Source of the DNA: Dysgonomonas sp. UBA5412
GTDB lineage: Bacteria; Bacteroidota; Bacteroidia; Bacteroidales; Dysgonomonadaceae
Direction of reading: 5' to 3'
Assembly: GCA_002409595.1 (NCBI GenBank)
Contig: DHNQ01000001.1
Coordinates: forward strand, 2,114 to 66,113
DNA length: 64,000 nt
The notes below the pieces were generated by a model. The model did no database searches and had not been told where the DNA came from. It was given only the letters and a program-made list of their open reading frames with translations. Shown here piece after piece: positions 36,334-45,675 of this stretch (position 1 is its first letter; every line of letters starts with the position of its first letter). The position numbers and the translations under genes are program-made.

Positions 36334-37128
36334 TTATATAGCGACCTCTCCCTTTATATGTGGATGCGGATCATAGCCTTCAAGGGCAAAGTCTTCATAT
36401 TTAAAATCAAAGATACTTTTAACATCGGGATTGATCACCATACGAGGCAAGGGTCTAAAATCGCGAGTAAGTTGCAACTTCACTTGCTCCAGATGATTTG
36501 TATAAATATGAGCATCTCCTAATGTATGTACAAATTCTCCGGCTTCCAAACCGGTTACCTGTGCCATCATTTGCAAAAGCAAGGCGTATGAAGCTATATT
36601 GAACGGCACTCCTAAAAATATATCCGCACTGCGTTGGTACAATTGCAAACTCAACTTTCCGTCAGCTACATAAAACTGAAAGAAAGCATGACATGGAGGT
36701 AATTTCATATTTGGGATGTCTGCAACGTTCCAAGCACTGACTATAATACGGCGAGAATCGGGATTGTTTTTTATCGTATCCACAGTTTCAGCGATCTGAT
36801 CTATATACCCACCATTATAGTCGGGCCATGAACGCCATTGATAACCATAGATATGCCCCAAATCTCCATTCTCGTCTGCCCATTCGTTCCAAATACGGAC
36901 ACCATGATCTTGCAGGTATTTGACATTGGTATCTCCTGCCAAAAACCACAATAGTTCGTATATTATAGATTTTAGATGTAATTTCTTTGTTGTAAGCACG
37001 GGAAAGCCTTCTCCAAGGTTGTAACGGCTTTGATGACCGAATACACTAATTGTTCCCGTACCGGTGCGGTCACTCTTATAAGTACCTTCCTCCAGAACAC
37101 GTTTTAGTAAGTCGTGATATTGTTTCAT
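36334..37128 (-). CDS. thyA: Thymidylate synthase
   Basis: Makes dTMP from dUMP with methylene-tetrahydrofolate. From the chosen start it has 264 residues, identical to the E. coli length, and the nucleophile falls at Cys146 (LPPCHAFFQFYV). Also present are the dUMP-phosphate Arg segment (SDRTGTGT), RRIIVSAWNVADIPNM and the C-terminal IKGEVAI. An upstream ATG at 37167 would add 13 residues with no family match, and the -7 box at 37165-37172 overlaps it. A dihydrofolate reductase gene, often next to thyA, is absent downstream. Confidence 0.97.
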   Translation of the reverse strand: MKQYHDLLKRVLEEGTYKSDRTGTGTISVFGHQSRYNLGEGFPVLTTKKLHLKSIIYELLWFLAGDTNVKYLQDHGVRIWNEWADENGDLGHIYGYQWRSWPDYNGGYIDQIAETVDTIKNNPDSRRIIVSAWNVADIPNMKLPPCHAFFQFYVADGKLSLQLYQRSADIFLGVPFNIASYALLLQMMAQVTGLEAGEFVHTLGDAHIYTNHLEQVKLQLTRDFRPLPRMVINPDVKSIFDFKYEDFALEGYDPHPHIKGEVAI

Positions 37129-37164
37129 ATTTGGATTTTTGTTTTTCTTCGAAAGTGAATGGTA

Positions 37165-37172
37165 CAAAAATA
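37165..37172 (-). promoter_or_regulatory. -7 box upstream of thyA
   Basis: Minus-strand TATTTTTG (TAnnTTTG), 37 bases before the chosen ATG. Confidence 0.6.
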
Positions 37173-37188
37173 CGATATATTTTTATCT

Positions 37189-37208
37189 AAAAAAAGAAGC
37201 CCAGCTTC
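37189..37208 (-). terminator. Short intrinsic terminator after the C26-M19 fusion gene
   Basis: Minus-strand GAAGC-TGG-GCTTC hairpin (5 bp) followed by a T run of seven or more, 23 bases past the stop codon. It overlaps the region upstream of thyA. Confidence 0.6.
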
Positions 37209-37230
37209 AGGATTTTGTAATATTCCGTAA

Positions 37231-39072
37231 TTAATCTTTTCTGCTTTGCTGTACATCAGTGAGTACTCTCAAGAAATTACCTCCCCATATTTTTGAAATA
37301 TCACTCTCTGTATATCCTCTTTCGAGCAGCTTTACGGTGATATTTATCATATCATTGCTACCTCGACAACCGATCAATCCTCCGCCGCCATCAAAATCGG
37401 ACGCGATCCCGACATGATCTATTCCTGCCACTTTAACGGCATAATCTATATGATTCATCGCATCCTCAAGGTTAGCCTTTTTAGTATCTTTATTTACAAA
37501 AAGGTCTACAAGACATATCTGAACCACACCTCCTTTGTTTGCAATTGCCTGCATCTGTTTATCTGTGAGATTGCGATCGTGATAACATAGGGCTTGAACG
37601 GAAGAATGGGATGCAATGATAGGCTGATCAGAAAGTTGGATAACATCCCAAAACGTTTTTTCTCCGACATGTGATATATCGACCAAAACACCTAAACGGT
37701 TCATTTCTTTAACTACCTCACGTCCATAAGGACTCAATCCATTCCATTCGTGTTTAGTATCACTCGAAGTATCACAAATATCATTATCTTTGGTATGGCA
37801 CAGAGTTATATAATTTACTCCCATTTTCTGGAAGCGTGCAATATTCCTTATATCTTTCCCGATACCATATCCGTTTTCTATACCAATGAAGATTGCTTTT
37901 TTCCCTTCTTTTTTCAATCGCACCAAATCATCCGCAGTATATGCTATACCACAAATATCTTTATTTTTATCTACTTGTGTATAAATTCCTTTTATCAGTC
38001 CTTCTATTTTATCCACAGCCTTCTGTGTCGATTCTTTATCACGAGCGCCCTGTCCCGTATAAGCAGCGAAGAAAATAGCATCGAGCATTCCCTCCTCCAT
38101 CTTTGGGATGTTGACCTGATTATCCTCCCTCTTGCCTATATCAAAACCTGAACGCTTAAATTCTAATGGAGTATCGCAATGTGTATCTACGGACAATATC
38201 CGAGAATGTATTGCTTTTGCCTTTTGGTATATTTCAGCTTCTTTCACGATAAATTTAAATATTTTCAACATTGTAGTATCGCCACCCGAAACATGACCTT
38301 CGGGATGCCATTGTATTCCTAAAATAGAACGATTGGGATATGCTTCGATTGCTTCTACAACTCCATCATTGGTTCTTGCAACAACACGAAATCCGGGTGC
38401 AACATCTTTCACTGCCTGATGATGAAATGTATTAGTAAGAAGACTTGTAGTACCAAGTATTTCACCCAATTTCGAGTCTTTTTCGACAGAAACATTATGA
38501 GTACCGATTGTTCTCGACTCTGTTTGATTATGATTCAATTTGCTCTCTTTTATCTGGCTTGGAATATCTTGATATAATGATCCTCCAAATGCTACATTAA
38601 CGATCTGCTCTCCTCTACAAATAGCCAATACCGGCACATTGCGGTCTGTAGCCAGCTTTATCAACATAAGATCGTATGTATCACGAATAGAATCGACCAC
38701 AGTTACCTCTGCCGATTGCTCTTCCTTATAATATAAAGGGTCAATATCTTCTCCACCCGTCATAACAAGCCCATCTAAGTCTTTCACCATATCTCTTAAC
38801 ATAGCCCCATCCGTTATTGCCGGGATAATAAAAGGTTTACCTCCCGCTCTCAGAACAGCATCTATATATGTAGACCGTACAACGGAACTCCCTTCATGCG
38901 TTCTGCCTGCCGAAATACCAATCAACGGAGCTTCTTTTTGTCGAAGATCAACAAATACGGAATCTACAATCTTATTTAAAACTTTCAAATCGGGCGCATA
39001 AGCTACTTGACTATATACCGACATATTGATAAGTAGCAAAAAGGTAATGATTACAGACGAAAATCTTATCAT
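37231..39072 (-). CDS. Secreted fusion: C26 gamma-glutamyl hydrolase domain + M19 membrane-dipeptidase domain
   Basis: A 613-residue exported protein with a signal peptide (about 1-22). Domain 1 (about 45-275) is a class I glutamine-amidotransferase-like peptidase C26: nucleophile Cys152 in AICRGEQ, His256/Glu258 in IQWHPEG and oxyanion segment MTGGEDIDP, as in gamma-glutamyl-GABA hydrolase. Domain 2 (about 288-613) is a renal-dipeptidase-like M19: metal motif DTHCD (His298, Asp300), SHSSVQALC and GIASDFDGGGG. Both sets of residues look intact. It could cut gamma-glutamyl bonds and then dipeptides in the periplasm. It starts 14 bases after the symporter stop, so import of the released amino acids is a reasonable inference. 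Confidence 0.88.
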   Translation of the reverse strand: MIRFSSVIITFLLLINMSVYSQVAYAPDLKVLNKIVDSVFVDLRQKEAPLIGISAGRTHEGSSVVRSTYIDAVLRAGGKPFIIPAITDGAMLRDMVKDLDGLVMTGGEDIDPLYYKEEQSAEVTVVDSIRDTYDLMLIKLATDRNVPVLAICRGEQIVNVAFGGSLYQDIPSQIKESKLNHNQTESRTIGTHNVSVEKDSKLGEILGTTSLLTNTFHHQAVKDVAPGFRVVARTNDGVVEAIEAYPNRSILGIQWHPEGHVSGGDTTMLKIFKFIVKEAEIYQKAKAIHSRILSVDTHCDTPLEFKRSGFDIGKREDNQVNIPKMEEGMLDAIFFAAYTGQGARDKESTQKAVDKIEGLIKGIYTQVDKNKDICGIAYTADDLVRLKKEGKKAIFIGIENGYGIGKDIRNIARFQKMGVNYITLCHTKDNDICDTSSDTKHEWNGLSPYGREVVKEMNRLGVLVDISHVGEKTFWDVIQLSDQPIIASHSSVQALCYHDRNLTDKQMQAIANKGGVVQICLVDLFVNKDTKKANLEDAMNHIDYAVKVAGIDHVGIASDFDGGGGLIGCRGSNDMINITVKLLERGYTESDISKIWGGNFLRVLTDVQQSRKD

Positions 39073-39085
39073 AATATCATATTTA

Positions 39086-40324
39086 TTAAATAGTTAGTTG
39101 CCGTTTCAGCCAGTCTTTGCCCAACGTAAGGCGCGTTACAAGAACAGAACACACTACATTACCCGTAGAGTTAAGTAATGTGGCTGGAATATCGACAATG
39201 GTACTTATTATCATTAAAGTTCCGGCTAATTGGGGAGAAAATCCGAATATGGAACAGATCAGCAATTCGCCCGTCATACCACCACTAGGTATTGCACCCA
39301 TCACCGCTCCTACAAGTAGAGCCACCCCTATTATGGCAAACATATTGGTAGAAGACGTTAACTCCTGACCGAAAATGGTAAACAAAAACACAACTTTGAG
39401 AACGCCAGCCATTACTGATCCGTCTTTGTGAATATTTGTTCCAAGGGGAACCACTGTTTCCGCTATATTATCGGGGACTCCCATTCTTTTTGAAGATTCA
39501 ATATTGACAGGAATACAGGCTGCGCTGGATGATGTTGCAATCGCCATCAAAGATGGAGTAGGTATATTTTTCCAAAAAAGAATGAAAGCTTTTTTACCTC
39601 CGGCTACAAACATGTAAATCGAGTTCAGTACAAAAAAAGATATAACCGTTATGATAAGATACAAGAGGAAGACATGAAGGTAACCATTCAATATTTGCCC
39701 TCCGAGTTTACCTACTGTGTCTGCAAAATAACAACCCAGACCAATGGGAGCAGCGAGCATTATAATACTCATCATTTTTAATATAACTGTATTTGCTGCA
39801 CTTAAAAGATCCGATATTAACTTTCCTTTTTCACCCGACAAAGCCGTGGCTAACCCAAAGAAAAGTGAAAATATGATGAGGGGAAGCAAATTCGATTTAG
39901 TAAACAATTGTTGAAAATCAGAAACAGTCAGAGTATTAACAAATACATCTGCCGAGGCAAGCTGTCTTACGGTCTGTTCCGGCATACCGGATAATAGTTC
40001 GGCTCGGTCTACATTCCCTAAAGGGTTGTAGAGAAGAGTTAGGATATATGCGACTATGGCAGCAATAACGGCTGTGAATAGAAAGACGAAGATAATGTTT
40101 CCGATCACCTTTCCAACCATACTCGACTGTTTCATATTGCAAACGGATGAGGATACACTGAAAAAGACCAACGGAACGATGAGTACAAACATCAGATTGA
40201 GAAATATATCGCCAATGGGCTTTACGATAGAAGTGCTCTCGCCAAATACGACACCACAAATTCCGCCGATCAGGATTCCACAAAGCAGAAGTAATGTAAA
40301 AGCATAATTCTTTAGGATATTCAT
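39086..40324 (-). CDS. Dicarboxylate/amino acid:cation symporter (DAACS family, GltP/GltT-like)
   Basis: Sodium- or proton-coupled importer of acidic amino acids or C4-dicarboxylates, 412 residues, about 8 membrane helices and two re-entrant loops. The family's serine-rich hairpin is present as TSSSAACIPVN, and the helix-7 region (PLGTNIHKDGSVM) corresponds to the substrate/Na motif usually written NMDGT; here it is NIHKDGS. The second hairpin GAIPSGGMTGELL and the final SVDRIVDRxxT-like segment, here TIVDIPATLLNSTGNVV, are also seen. It heads a two-gene unit with the C26-M19 fusion. Confidence 0.9.
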   Translation of the reverse strand: MNILKNYAFTLLLLCGILIGGICGVVFGESTSIVKPIGDIFLNLMFVLIVPLVFFSVSSSVCNMKQSSMVGKVIGNIIFVFLFTAVIAAIVAYILTLLYNPLGNVDRAELLSGMPEQTVRQLASADVFVNTLTVSDFQQLFTKSNLLPLIIFSLFFGLATALSGEKGKLISDLLSAANTVILKMMSIIMLAAPIGLGCYFADTVGKLGGQILNGYLHVFLLYLIITVISFFVLNSIYMFVAGGKKAFILFWKNIPTPSLMAIATSSSAACIPVNIESSKRMGVPDNIAETVVPLGTNIHKDGSVMAGVLKVVFLFTIFGQELTSSTNMFAIIGVALLVGAVMGAIPSGGMTGELLICSIFGFSPQLAGTLMIISTIVDIPATLLNSTGNVVCSVLVTRLTLGKDWLKRQLTI

Positions 40325-40385
40325 CTAAAAAAAGATTATAATATTCTGCATTAGTAATACAAACTTTTTGTATTGTATCTTTTGA

Positions 40386-40393
40386 CAAAGATA
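40386..40393 (-). promoter_or_regulatory. -7 box upstream of the symporter gene
   Basis: Minus-strand TATCTTTG (TAnnTTTG), 62 bases before the symporter start codon. Confidence 0.65.
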
Positions 40394-40520
40394 ATTATTA
40401 AAGTATTAAAACATTTTGCTTTCAAAGATATAATGAATGCAAAATACAGCATTATCCACTCTTCTTTTTTGAGTGAAGATTCGTTTTTCTCTCAAAACAC
40501 AAGTTTTTTATTATTACCTC

Positions 40521-40550
40521 TTGTTATTATAATAAAAATACATATATTTG
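40521..40550 (+). promoter_or_regulatory. Promoter of tRNA-His
   Basis: TTG at 40521-40523, a 19-base spacer and TATATTTG at 40543-40550, ending 18 bases before the tRNA. Confidence 0.75.
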
Positions 40551-40568
40551 CACCGCAATTGCAAAAAT

Positions 40569-40643
<75 letters not shown>

Positions 40644-40645
40644 CT

Positions 40646-40690
40646 AAAAGGAAAAAGAATCGTTTAGACTAAACGATTCTTTTTCCTTTT
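40646..40690 (+). terminator. Intrinsic terminator of tRNA-His
   Basis: A perfect 22-bp inverted repeat (40646-40667 with 40669-40690) directly after the tRNA, ending in T residues. Confidence 0.93.
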
Positions 40691-40987
40691 TATGCTTGTT
40701 CAGTATAAGATCAGTTTTTCTGCTCCTTTTGATAGATTTATCTGTACTACAACTAAACAGATTTATAAATTATCCTTCGATAGAAAATAAAGAATATTCA
40801 GTTATTCTTTTTCTTAAAAAAATGTATAAATATAAATCTAAAGTAAAACTATTGCACTTCATTTCACCTCATCCATTAATAGCTTTTATTTAAAATAGTT
40901 TAAAACATAAGTAAAACCGGTAGATATAAAACCCTCCAAATTGAAATATGGAATAAAAATGTACTTTTGTGGTAAATTAATATCATT
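40691..40987. other. AT-rich gap between tRNA-His terminator and prmA
   Basis: About 297 bases with no credible gene. A 65-codon plus-strand frame at 40696-40893 has no ribosome-binding-like sequence and no resemblance to a protein. The prmA promoter lies near its right end. Confidence 0.6.
40941..40969 (+). promoter_or_regulatory. Promoter of prmA
   Basis: TTG at 40941-40943, an 18-base spacer and TACTTTTG at 40962-40969, ending 18 bases before the ATG. Confidence 0.72.
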
Positions 40988-41827
40988 ATGAAATATATAG
41001 AAGTAAAGTTTATATGTACACCTAACAACGAGATTGTGAATAGTGTACTATCTGCAACAATAGCCGACATCGGATTCGAAAGCTTTGTAGAAGATGAGCT
41101 AGGAACGACAGCTTATATACAAAGCAATATGTTTGACCGTGAAAAGCTAGACACAACATTGAACGAACTGCCCATAGAAGCTGAAATACTCTACACATTC
41201 AAGTCGATAGAAGATAAAAACTGGAATGAAGAATGGGAGAAGAATTATTTTCAACCTCTGATTATAGACAATAAGTGTATCATACAAAGCACATTCCACA
41301 ATGTACCGGCAACGTATGACTACAACATATATATAGATCCCAAAATGGCTTTTGGAACCGGACATCATCAGACAACGGAGCTTATGATAAGGGAGATACT
41401 AAAAGACGATTTCACGGGTAAGTCTCTGCTGGATATGGGTACAGGCACTGCCATATTAGCCATCTTGGCATCAATGCGAGGTGCAAATCCGATCACAGCC
41501 ATCGACATAGATCAATGGGCTTATGATAATGCGGTTGAAAATCTAAGATTGAATAACGTTAACAATGTATCGGTAGAAATCGGAGGTGCAGATCTGCTAG
41601 GCAATGAGACTTACGATGTAATCTTAGCCAACATCAATCGAAATATATTACTCAACGACATACACACCTATGCTTCAGTGCTTAACAATGGAGGCACACT
41701 ATACATGAGTGGTTTCTATGAGGAAGATATTCCGGCTATAAAAGAAGAGTGTAGTAAAAATGAGTTGAAATTCAGCCACAACACAGAGAAAGATAAATGG
41801 GTGGCAGTCAAGTTTATAAAAGCATAA
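40988..41827 (+). CDS. prmA: Ribosomal protein L11 methyltransferase
   Basis: SAM-dependent enzyme that trimethylates ribosomal protein L11, 279 residues. The N-terminal substrate-recognition region (about 1-70) is followed by the linker segment WNEEWEKNYFQPL and IYIDPKMAFGTGHHQTT, then the Rossmann methyltransferase domain with motif I LLDMGTGTAILAILA (about 145), AIDIDQWAYDNAVENLRLN and the NPPY-like position VILANINRNIL. Transcribed alone, with a hairpin terminator after it. Confidence 0.95.
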   Translation: MKYIEVKFICTPNNEIVNSVLSATIADIGFESFVEDELGTTAYIQSNMFDREKLDTTLNELPIEAEILYTFKSIEDKNWNEEWEKNYFQPLIIDNKCIIQSTFHNVPATYDYNIYIDPKMAFGTGHHQTTELMIREILKDDFTGKSLLDMGTGTAILAILASMRGANPITAIDIDQWAYDNAVENLRLNNVNNVSVEIGGADLLGNETYDVILANINRNILLNDIHTYASVLNNGGTLYMSGFYEEDIPAIKEECSKNELKFSHNTEKDKWVAVKFIKA

Positions 41828-41839
41828 TCTCCTAAAAGA

Positions 41840-41876
41840 CATAAGAGGAGGCTTCTGATTGAAACCTCCTCTTATG
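41840..41876 (+). terminator. Hairpin terminator after prmA
   Basis: A 12-bp perfect stem (41840-41851 with 41865-41876) 13 bases past the stop. The T content after it is modest, so it may also act as an mRNA 3'-end stabiliser. Confidence 0.7.
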
Positions 41877-42135
41877 TGTGAGTTAAATTTAGGTATTAGG
41901 CTTTAAGGTAAATAAAGATTGTTTGGTTATCGATAACAAAGGAAGCATATTTGTGTAATCCCACCAAATTTAAAAACATATTATAAAACATATTTTTTAT
42001 AAATTTTGATAACATTTCAAGCCTAAAAGCCCATTTTTATTAAATCATTTTAACAACGATCGTTTTTTGTATATAAATACAGTTTATTCATTTTAGAAAA
42101 GACGATCCGTTTCATTCCTCTTCAAAAATAACAGA
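41877..42135. other. AT-rich gap between converging prmA and C1 peptidase genes
   Basis: With the prmA hairpin this gap is 308 bases. I see no gene, no repeat and no clear terminator for the C1 peptidase. Confidence 0.6.
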
Positions 42136-43515
42136 TTAATTCATATAATCCCACATTGGCAACTGTATCGGGCTTTGTCCCAGACAATCCACAGCCTTCT
42201 TATCTAAATATTTTCTGTGAACAACCAATCTAAACATATATTCACTAAACCATTTGTCGGTAAAAGTCAGATAACCTTTATTTCCCGATGAAGCTCCCCA
42301 ACTGTTCTCAAACTCCCACTTCACAGGTGTATCGCTAACATCCGTATCACAACCGATAAGCGTCATAGCATGACTCGATCCACTCTGGCGGGTAAGAATA
42401 CGCGCTTTCTTATCCATAGACAGATCAACCCCCAGCAAAGATTCATAATCGTACATTTCAGGGTCGAGAATACCCGATTCGCGATTCAACTGTTTACCAA
42501 CATCACACGAAGCATACATAGGCTCATTATTCTTGATAGAAGCCAAGGCTGCTTTTTTTATGTCCTCGTTTGGCAAATTCAGATATATCCAATTTATACC
42601 CTCTATGGCATTCTTATAATTTTGTATCTCATATAATTTATAATATTCACGCGTAGGGTCGTTCATTATCATAATATAATTTTCGGGAGAATAATCCTCC
42701 GGTGTAATCTCTTTATAAAATTGTTGCGGAGTATAATTTCTCAGTTCCTTAATTACGCCACTCTTAGTCTTATATCTCCAAGTAAACTCTCTTGGCGGTT
42801 CGCCCAGACATAAAGATAAAATTCTATACACATCTTTCAACACGGAAGTCTTTTCCACTCTCAGATCAGATTCTTTTTTACCCTTAGAAGCTAACTCTCT
42901 TAAATTATACCCCCCGGCACGTAATTTTTCATTAATAAGACCTATCATCTGGCGGGTATTATTAGAATGAGCAGTTTCAGGCATAACCTCTTGCGGTACT
43001 ACCCCATACTTCTCCCCCAAGTTGTAATACAAATTCCATACACCGCCATCCCCTACGGGAGAGCTAAACAGATAAGTCACCGTTCTGTCATCCGACGCAC
43101 TCTTTGAAGTGCCAATAATATTTTCTAAAAAGAGATTTGATTTCTCAAATATATCCCAGAAATATAAATAATTATGAGAAAAATCAAACTCGCTCAAACT
43201 ATACTTCTCCATTATGCTCGGACGAAGTACATTCATAGAAGTAAACATCCAACAGCGTCCCGAACTTTTTTGATCAGTAATACCTTTCACATCTACACGA
43301 TATTTGAAATAATGATCAATCTTACCCTGCAAATTATGATTCAAGGCATTGCTCATAATATTAGCATTGCCGGTCAATACATTTTGAACCGCCTTAGTCG
43401 GAGCATCATTCTTAAAACTAGACTGTATCTCCTGCAATTCTTTTGTTGTAATAGATTGCGCAGAGAGGGCTGACACCAAACAGAGCAAAGCCCCCGTAAA
43501 AGCAATTTTCTTCAT
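42136..43515 (-). CDS. C1-family cysteine aminopeptidase (PepC / bleomycin hydrolase type)
   Basis: Papain-fold aminopeptidase, 459 residues. A clear signal peptide (about 1-19, ending LSAQ) places it outside the cytoplasm, unlike classical cytoplasmic PepC. The catalytic triad is present: Cys88 in SSGRCWMF, His in GSSHAMTLIG and Asn in FENSWGASSGNKG. The C-terminus is short (MWDYMN). Transcribed alone from a -7 box at 43552-43559. Confidence 0.92.
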   Translation of the reverse strand: MKKIAFTGALLCLVSALSAQSITTKELQEIQSSFKNDAPTKAVQNVLTGNANIMSNALNHNLQGKIDHYFKYRVDVKGITDQKSSGRCWMFTSMNVLRPSIMEKYSLSEFDFSHNYLYFWDIFEKSNLFLENIIGTSKSASDDRTVTYLFSSPVGDGGVWNLYYNLGEKYGVVPQEVMPETAHSNNTRQMIGLINEKLRAGGYNLRELASKGKKESDLRVEKTSVLKDVYRILSLCLGEPPREFTWRYKTKSGVIKELRNYTPQQFYKEITPEDYSPENYIMIMNDPTREYYKLYEIQNYKNAIEGINWIYLNLPNEDIKKAALASIKNNEPMYASCDVGKQLNRESGILDPEMYDYESLLGVDLSMDKKARILTRQSGSSHAMTLIGCDTDVSDTPVKWEFENSWGASSGNKGYLTFTDKWFSEYMFRLVVHRKYLDKKAVDCLGQSPIQLPMWDYMN

Positions 43516-43551
43516 AACATGGAATATATTTAATTATTTATTTAGTTTCTA

Positions 43552-43559
43552 CAAAAATA
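43552..43559 (-). promoter_or_regulatory. -7 box upstream of the C1 peptidase gene
   Basis: Minus-strand TATTTTTG (TAnnTTTG), 37 bases before the start codon. Confidence 0.6.
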
Positions 43560-43730
43560 TAAATCCTATTCGACAATATCTTACTATATGGAAAGAAGGT
43601 TGACCTTGTTTGTTCCTATTTTAACTAAAAACTGACAAACTTGTACACTTTTTGCTCCTTTTTCAAAACACACTCCTCTCCCATCTTTCGTTTGCCATAC
43701 CAATAAAGATAAATAAGAAGAAAAAAGATA

Positions 43731-43764
43731 AAAAAAGCAGCAGACCCTAAAGAGTCTGCTGCTT
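43731..43764 (-). terminator. Intrinsic terminator of the sugar-type MFS gene
   Basis: An 11-bp stem (43735-43745 with 43754-43764) followed on the minus strand by a T run, 28 bases past the stop codon. Confidence 0.88.
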
Positions 43765-43791
43765 CTTATATTATAAAAACAATCCTTTTAT

Positions 43792-45078
43792 TTATTCAAC
43801 AGGAATGTCTGTATTTACGTTTTTGCTTCCTGATACAGCATAATACAGCAAGTATATCAAACCAGCAAATACTACCCAGTAACTAGCCATATAGCTAACA
43901 TTATCTGCAATCAGATTTTGTAGAAGTGGCAATATACCTCCACCACAAACAAGCATCATAAAGATACCCGATGCAGCTGCAACATATTTACCCAATCCCT
44001 CTACGGCAAGGTTAAAGATACCACCCCACATTACAGAAGTACAAAGTCCGCACAATACTAAGAACATAGCATTGATAGGAACTTCCATCATACCGAACGA
44101 CAAACTACCGTTTACGCTCTGAAATACCGGCATCGAAACTTTTGTAGCAATAGGAAGGAAGATAGCCAATAGTACTAACACAAGACCAAGACCCGAAGCC
44201 ACAGTCAACATAGATTTACTGGAAACTTTACCACCGATAGAAGCACCGATAAAACGACCGATCAACATTAAGAACCAGTAAGTACCGGTTACAAAACCTG
44301 CTGAAGTAGCATCTAATCCTGCAACTGAAGTATCAGCCAAGAATAAGTTCAGTGTTCCGGGAATACCAACTTCGATACCCACATATACGAAAATACCTAT
44401 CGCTCCTAGTATAAAGTGACGGAACGACAATGCACTATATTTATCTTTTTCACCATTTTTCTCTTTCTTCACCATGTGAGGTTCAGGAATGCTAACCACA
44501 GACAAGATAATGAATGCAATAGCAAAAATACCTAATGCCACATACATTACAGGATACACATCTGTAATATTGGCTCTAGTCACATCTCCTACCAATGCAC
44601 CTACCAAAATAGGAACTAAAGTAGCACACAAAGAGTTGAATGTACCTCCGGTTTGGATCAGACGGCCACCATTATTACCACCACCACCAAGAGTGTTCAA
44701 CATTGGATTTACAACAGTATTCAACATACACATTGAAAAACCGGCAATAAAAGCACCTACCAGATAGATAGCAAAACTACCTGCACCTCCTGAAAGATAC
44801 TGGATTCCAACACCAACAAAACCAACCGCTACTGCGATCATAGCAGTTTTTTTATAACCGATTTTTTGCAATAACAAACCTGCCGGAATTCCCATAAAAG
44901 CATAAGCTATAAAGTTTGCCAGATTCCCAAGCATCCCCATAGCATTCGAAACCCCAAATTGGTTTTTCAAAACAACCCCCATCGGAGCCGCAAGATTTGT
45001 TACAAATGAGATCATCCCAAAAAGCAGGATCATCACAACAATCGGTAACATGTAATTTTTTTTGTCCGTACTACTCAT
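43792..45078 (-). CDS. MFS transporter, sugar/FucP-like group
   Basis: A 428-residue inner-membrane transporter with 12 predicted helices. Its features (NFIAYAFMGIPAGLLLQKIGYKKT between helices 2 and 3, LNTVVNPMLNTLGGGG in the helix 4-5 region, PEPHMVKKEK in the central loop) fit the FucP/GluP-type sugar:proton symporters common in Bacteroidales. The substrate cannot be told from sequence. It stands alone, divergent from the serine deaminase gene, with an inverted repeat at 45183-45223 upstream. Confidence 0.85.
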   Translation of the reverse strand: MSSTDKKNYMLPIVVMILLFGMISFVTNLAAPMGVVLKNQFGVSNAMGMLGNLANFIAYAFMGIPAGLLLQKIGYKKTAMIAVAVGFVGVGIQYLSGGAGSFAIYLVGAFIAGFSMCMLNTVVNPMLNTLGGGGNNGGRLIQTGGTFNSLCATLVPILVGALVGDVTRANITDVYPVMYVALGIFAIAFIILSVVSIPEPHMVKKEKNGEKDKYSALSFRHFILGAIGIFVYVGIEVGIPGTLNLFLADTSVAGLDATSAGFVTGTYWFLMLIGRFIGASIGGKVSSKSMLTVASGLGLVLVLLAIFLPIATKVSMPVFQSVNGSLSFGMMEVPINAMFLVLCGLCTSVMWGGIFNLAVEGLGKYVAAASGIFMMLVCGGGILPLLQNLIADNVSYMASYWVVFAGLIYLLYYAVSGSKNVNTDIPVE

Positions 45079-45675
45079 AATATCGTTCTTGTTATTTAAT
45101 TATTTTATATCTCAAAATCGTCTCAAAGATTTTTTATCATATACTATATTTACATTTATCACATCTTAACTTTTAGAGTTCTCAAGGAGTAACCAAATCA
45201 TAAAAGAGCTCAATTACCCCTTGATTTTCTCTCGGATACCGTTTAGGACAACGTACCCTTATTCATGGTTCTAATAGGTTAAGTGAAGATTGTTTTCGCA
45301 AAAACGATGTAAAAATACTTATCTATTCTCAGCTTACGCTCCTAAAAAAGGTGTTATACAACATAAATATTTACGTCGAAATATCATTTCTTTTTATAGA
45401 AGATTATTTCTCTTTTTTATTAAGACTAAAATGATTACTTTTAATATCTAAAATCAAGAAACAATAATTAATTAAAAGCGAATAACTTATTTTAAAATTC
45501 TTTTAAGAAAAACATATAAAAACACAGCAAAGAACAATTAAACATCAAATATAAAAAATAGATAATAATATGACCGAACATTGTTGTCATAAAAAACAGC
45601 TCTTCTGCATTTAACAATATTTAAGAGCAAAATAAACAAAAACAAGATCAGCTAAAGCAATTATATACAAAAAAA
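45079..45675. other. Long intergenic region between divergent MFS and sdaA genes
   Basis: About 597 bases, AT-rich, without a credible gene. It holds an imperfect inverted repeat at 45183-45223. No exact TAnnTTTG box was found for either flanking gene, which is unusual in this window; activator-dependent promoters are possible. Confidence 0.6.
45183..45223. repeat. Imperfect inverted repeat upstream of the sugar-type MFS gene
   Basis: CAAGGAGTAA (45183-45192) and TTACCCCTTG (45214-45223) are complementary except for one position, separated by 21 bases, about 105 bases before the MFS start codon. It may be a regulator-binding site or a leader stem. Function not shown. Confidence 0.45.

Noticed and set aside
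36334..37167. Longer thyA start at 37167
   Set aside because: The extra 13 residues have no family match, the -7 box overlaps them, and the later start restores the standard 264-residue length with Cys146.
39936..40388. 150-codon minus-strand frame overlapping the symporter start
   Set aside because: Second frame over a clear transporter gene; no family features.
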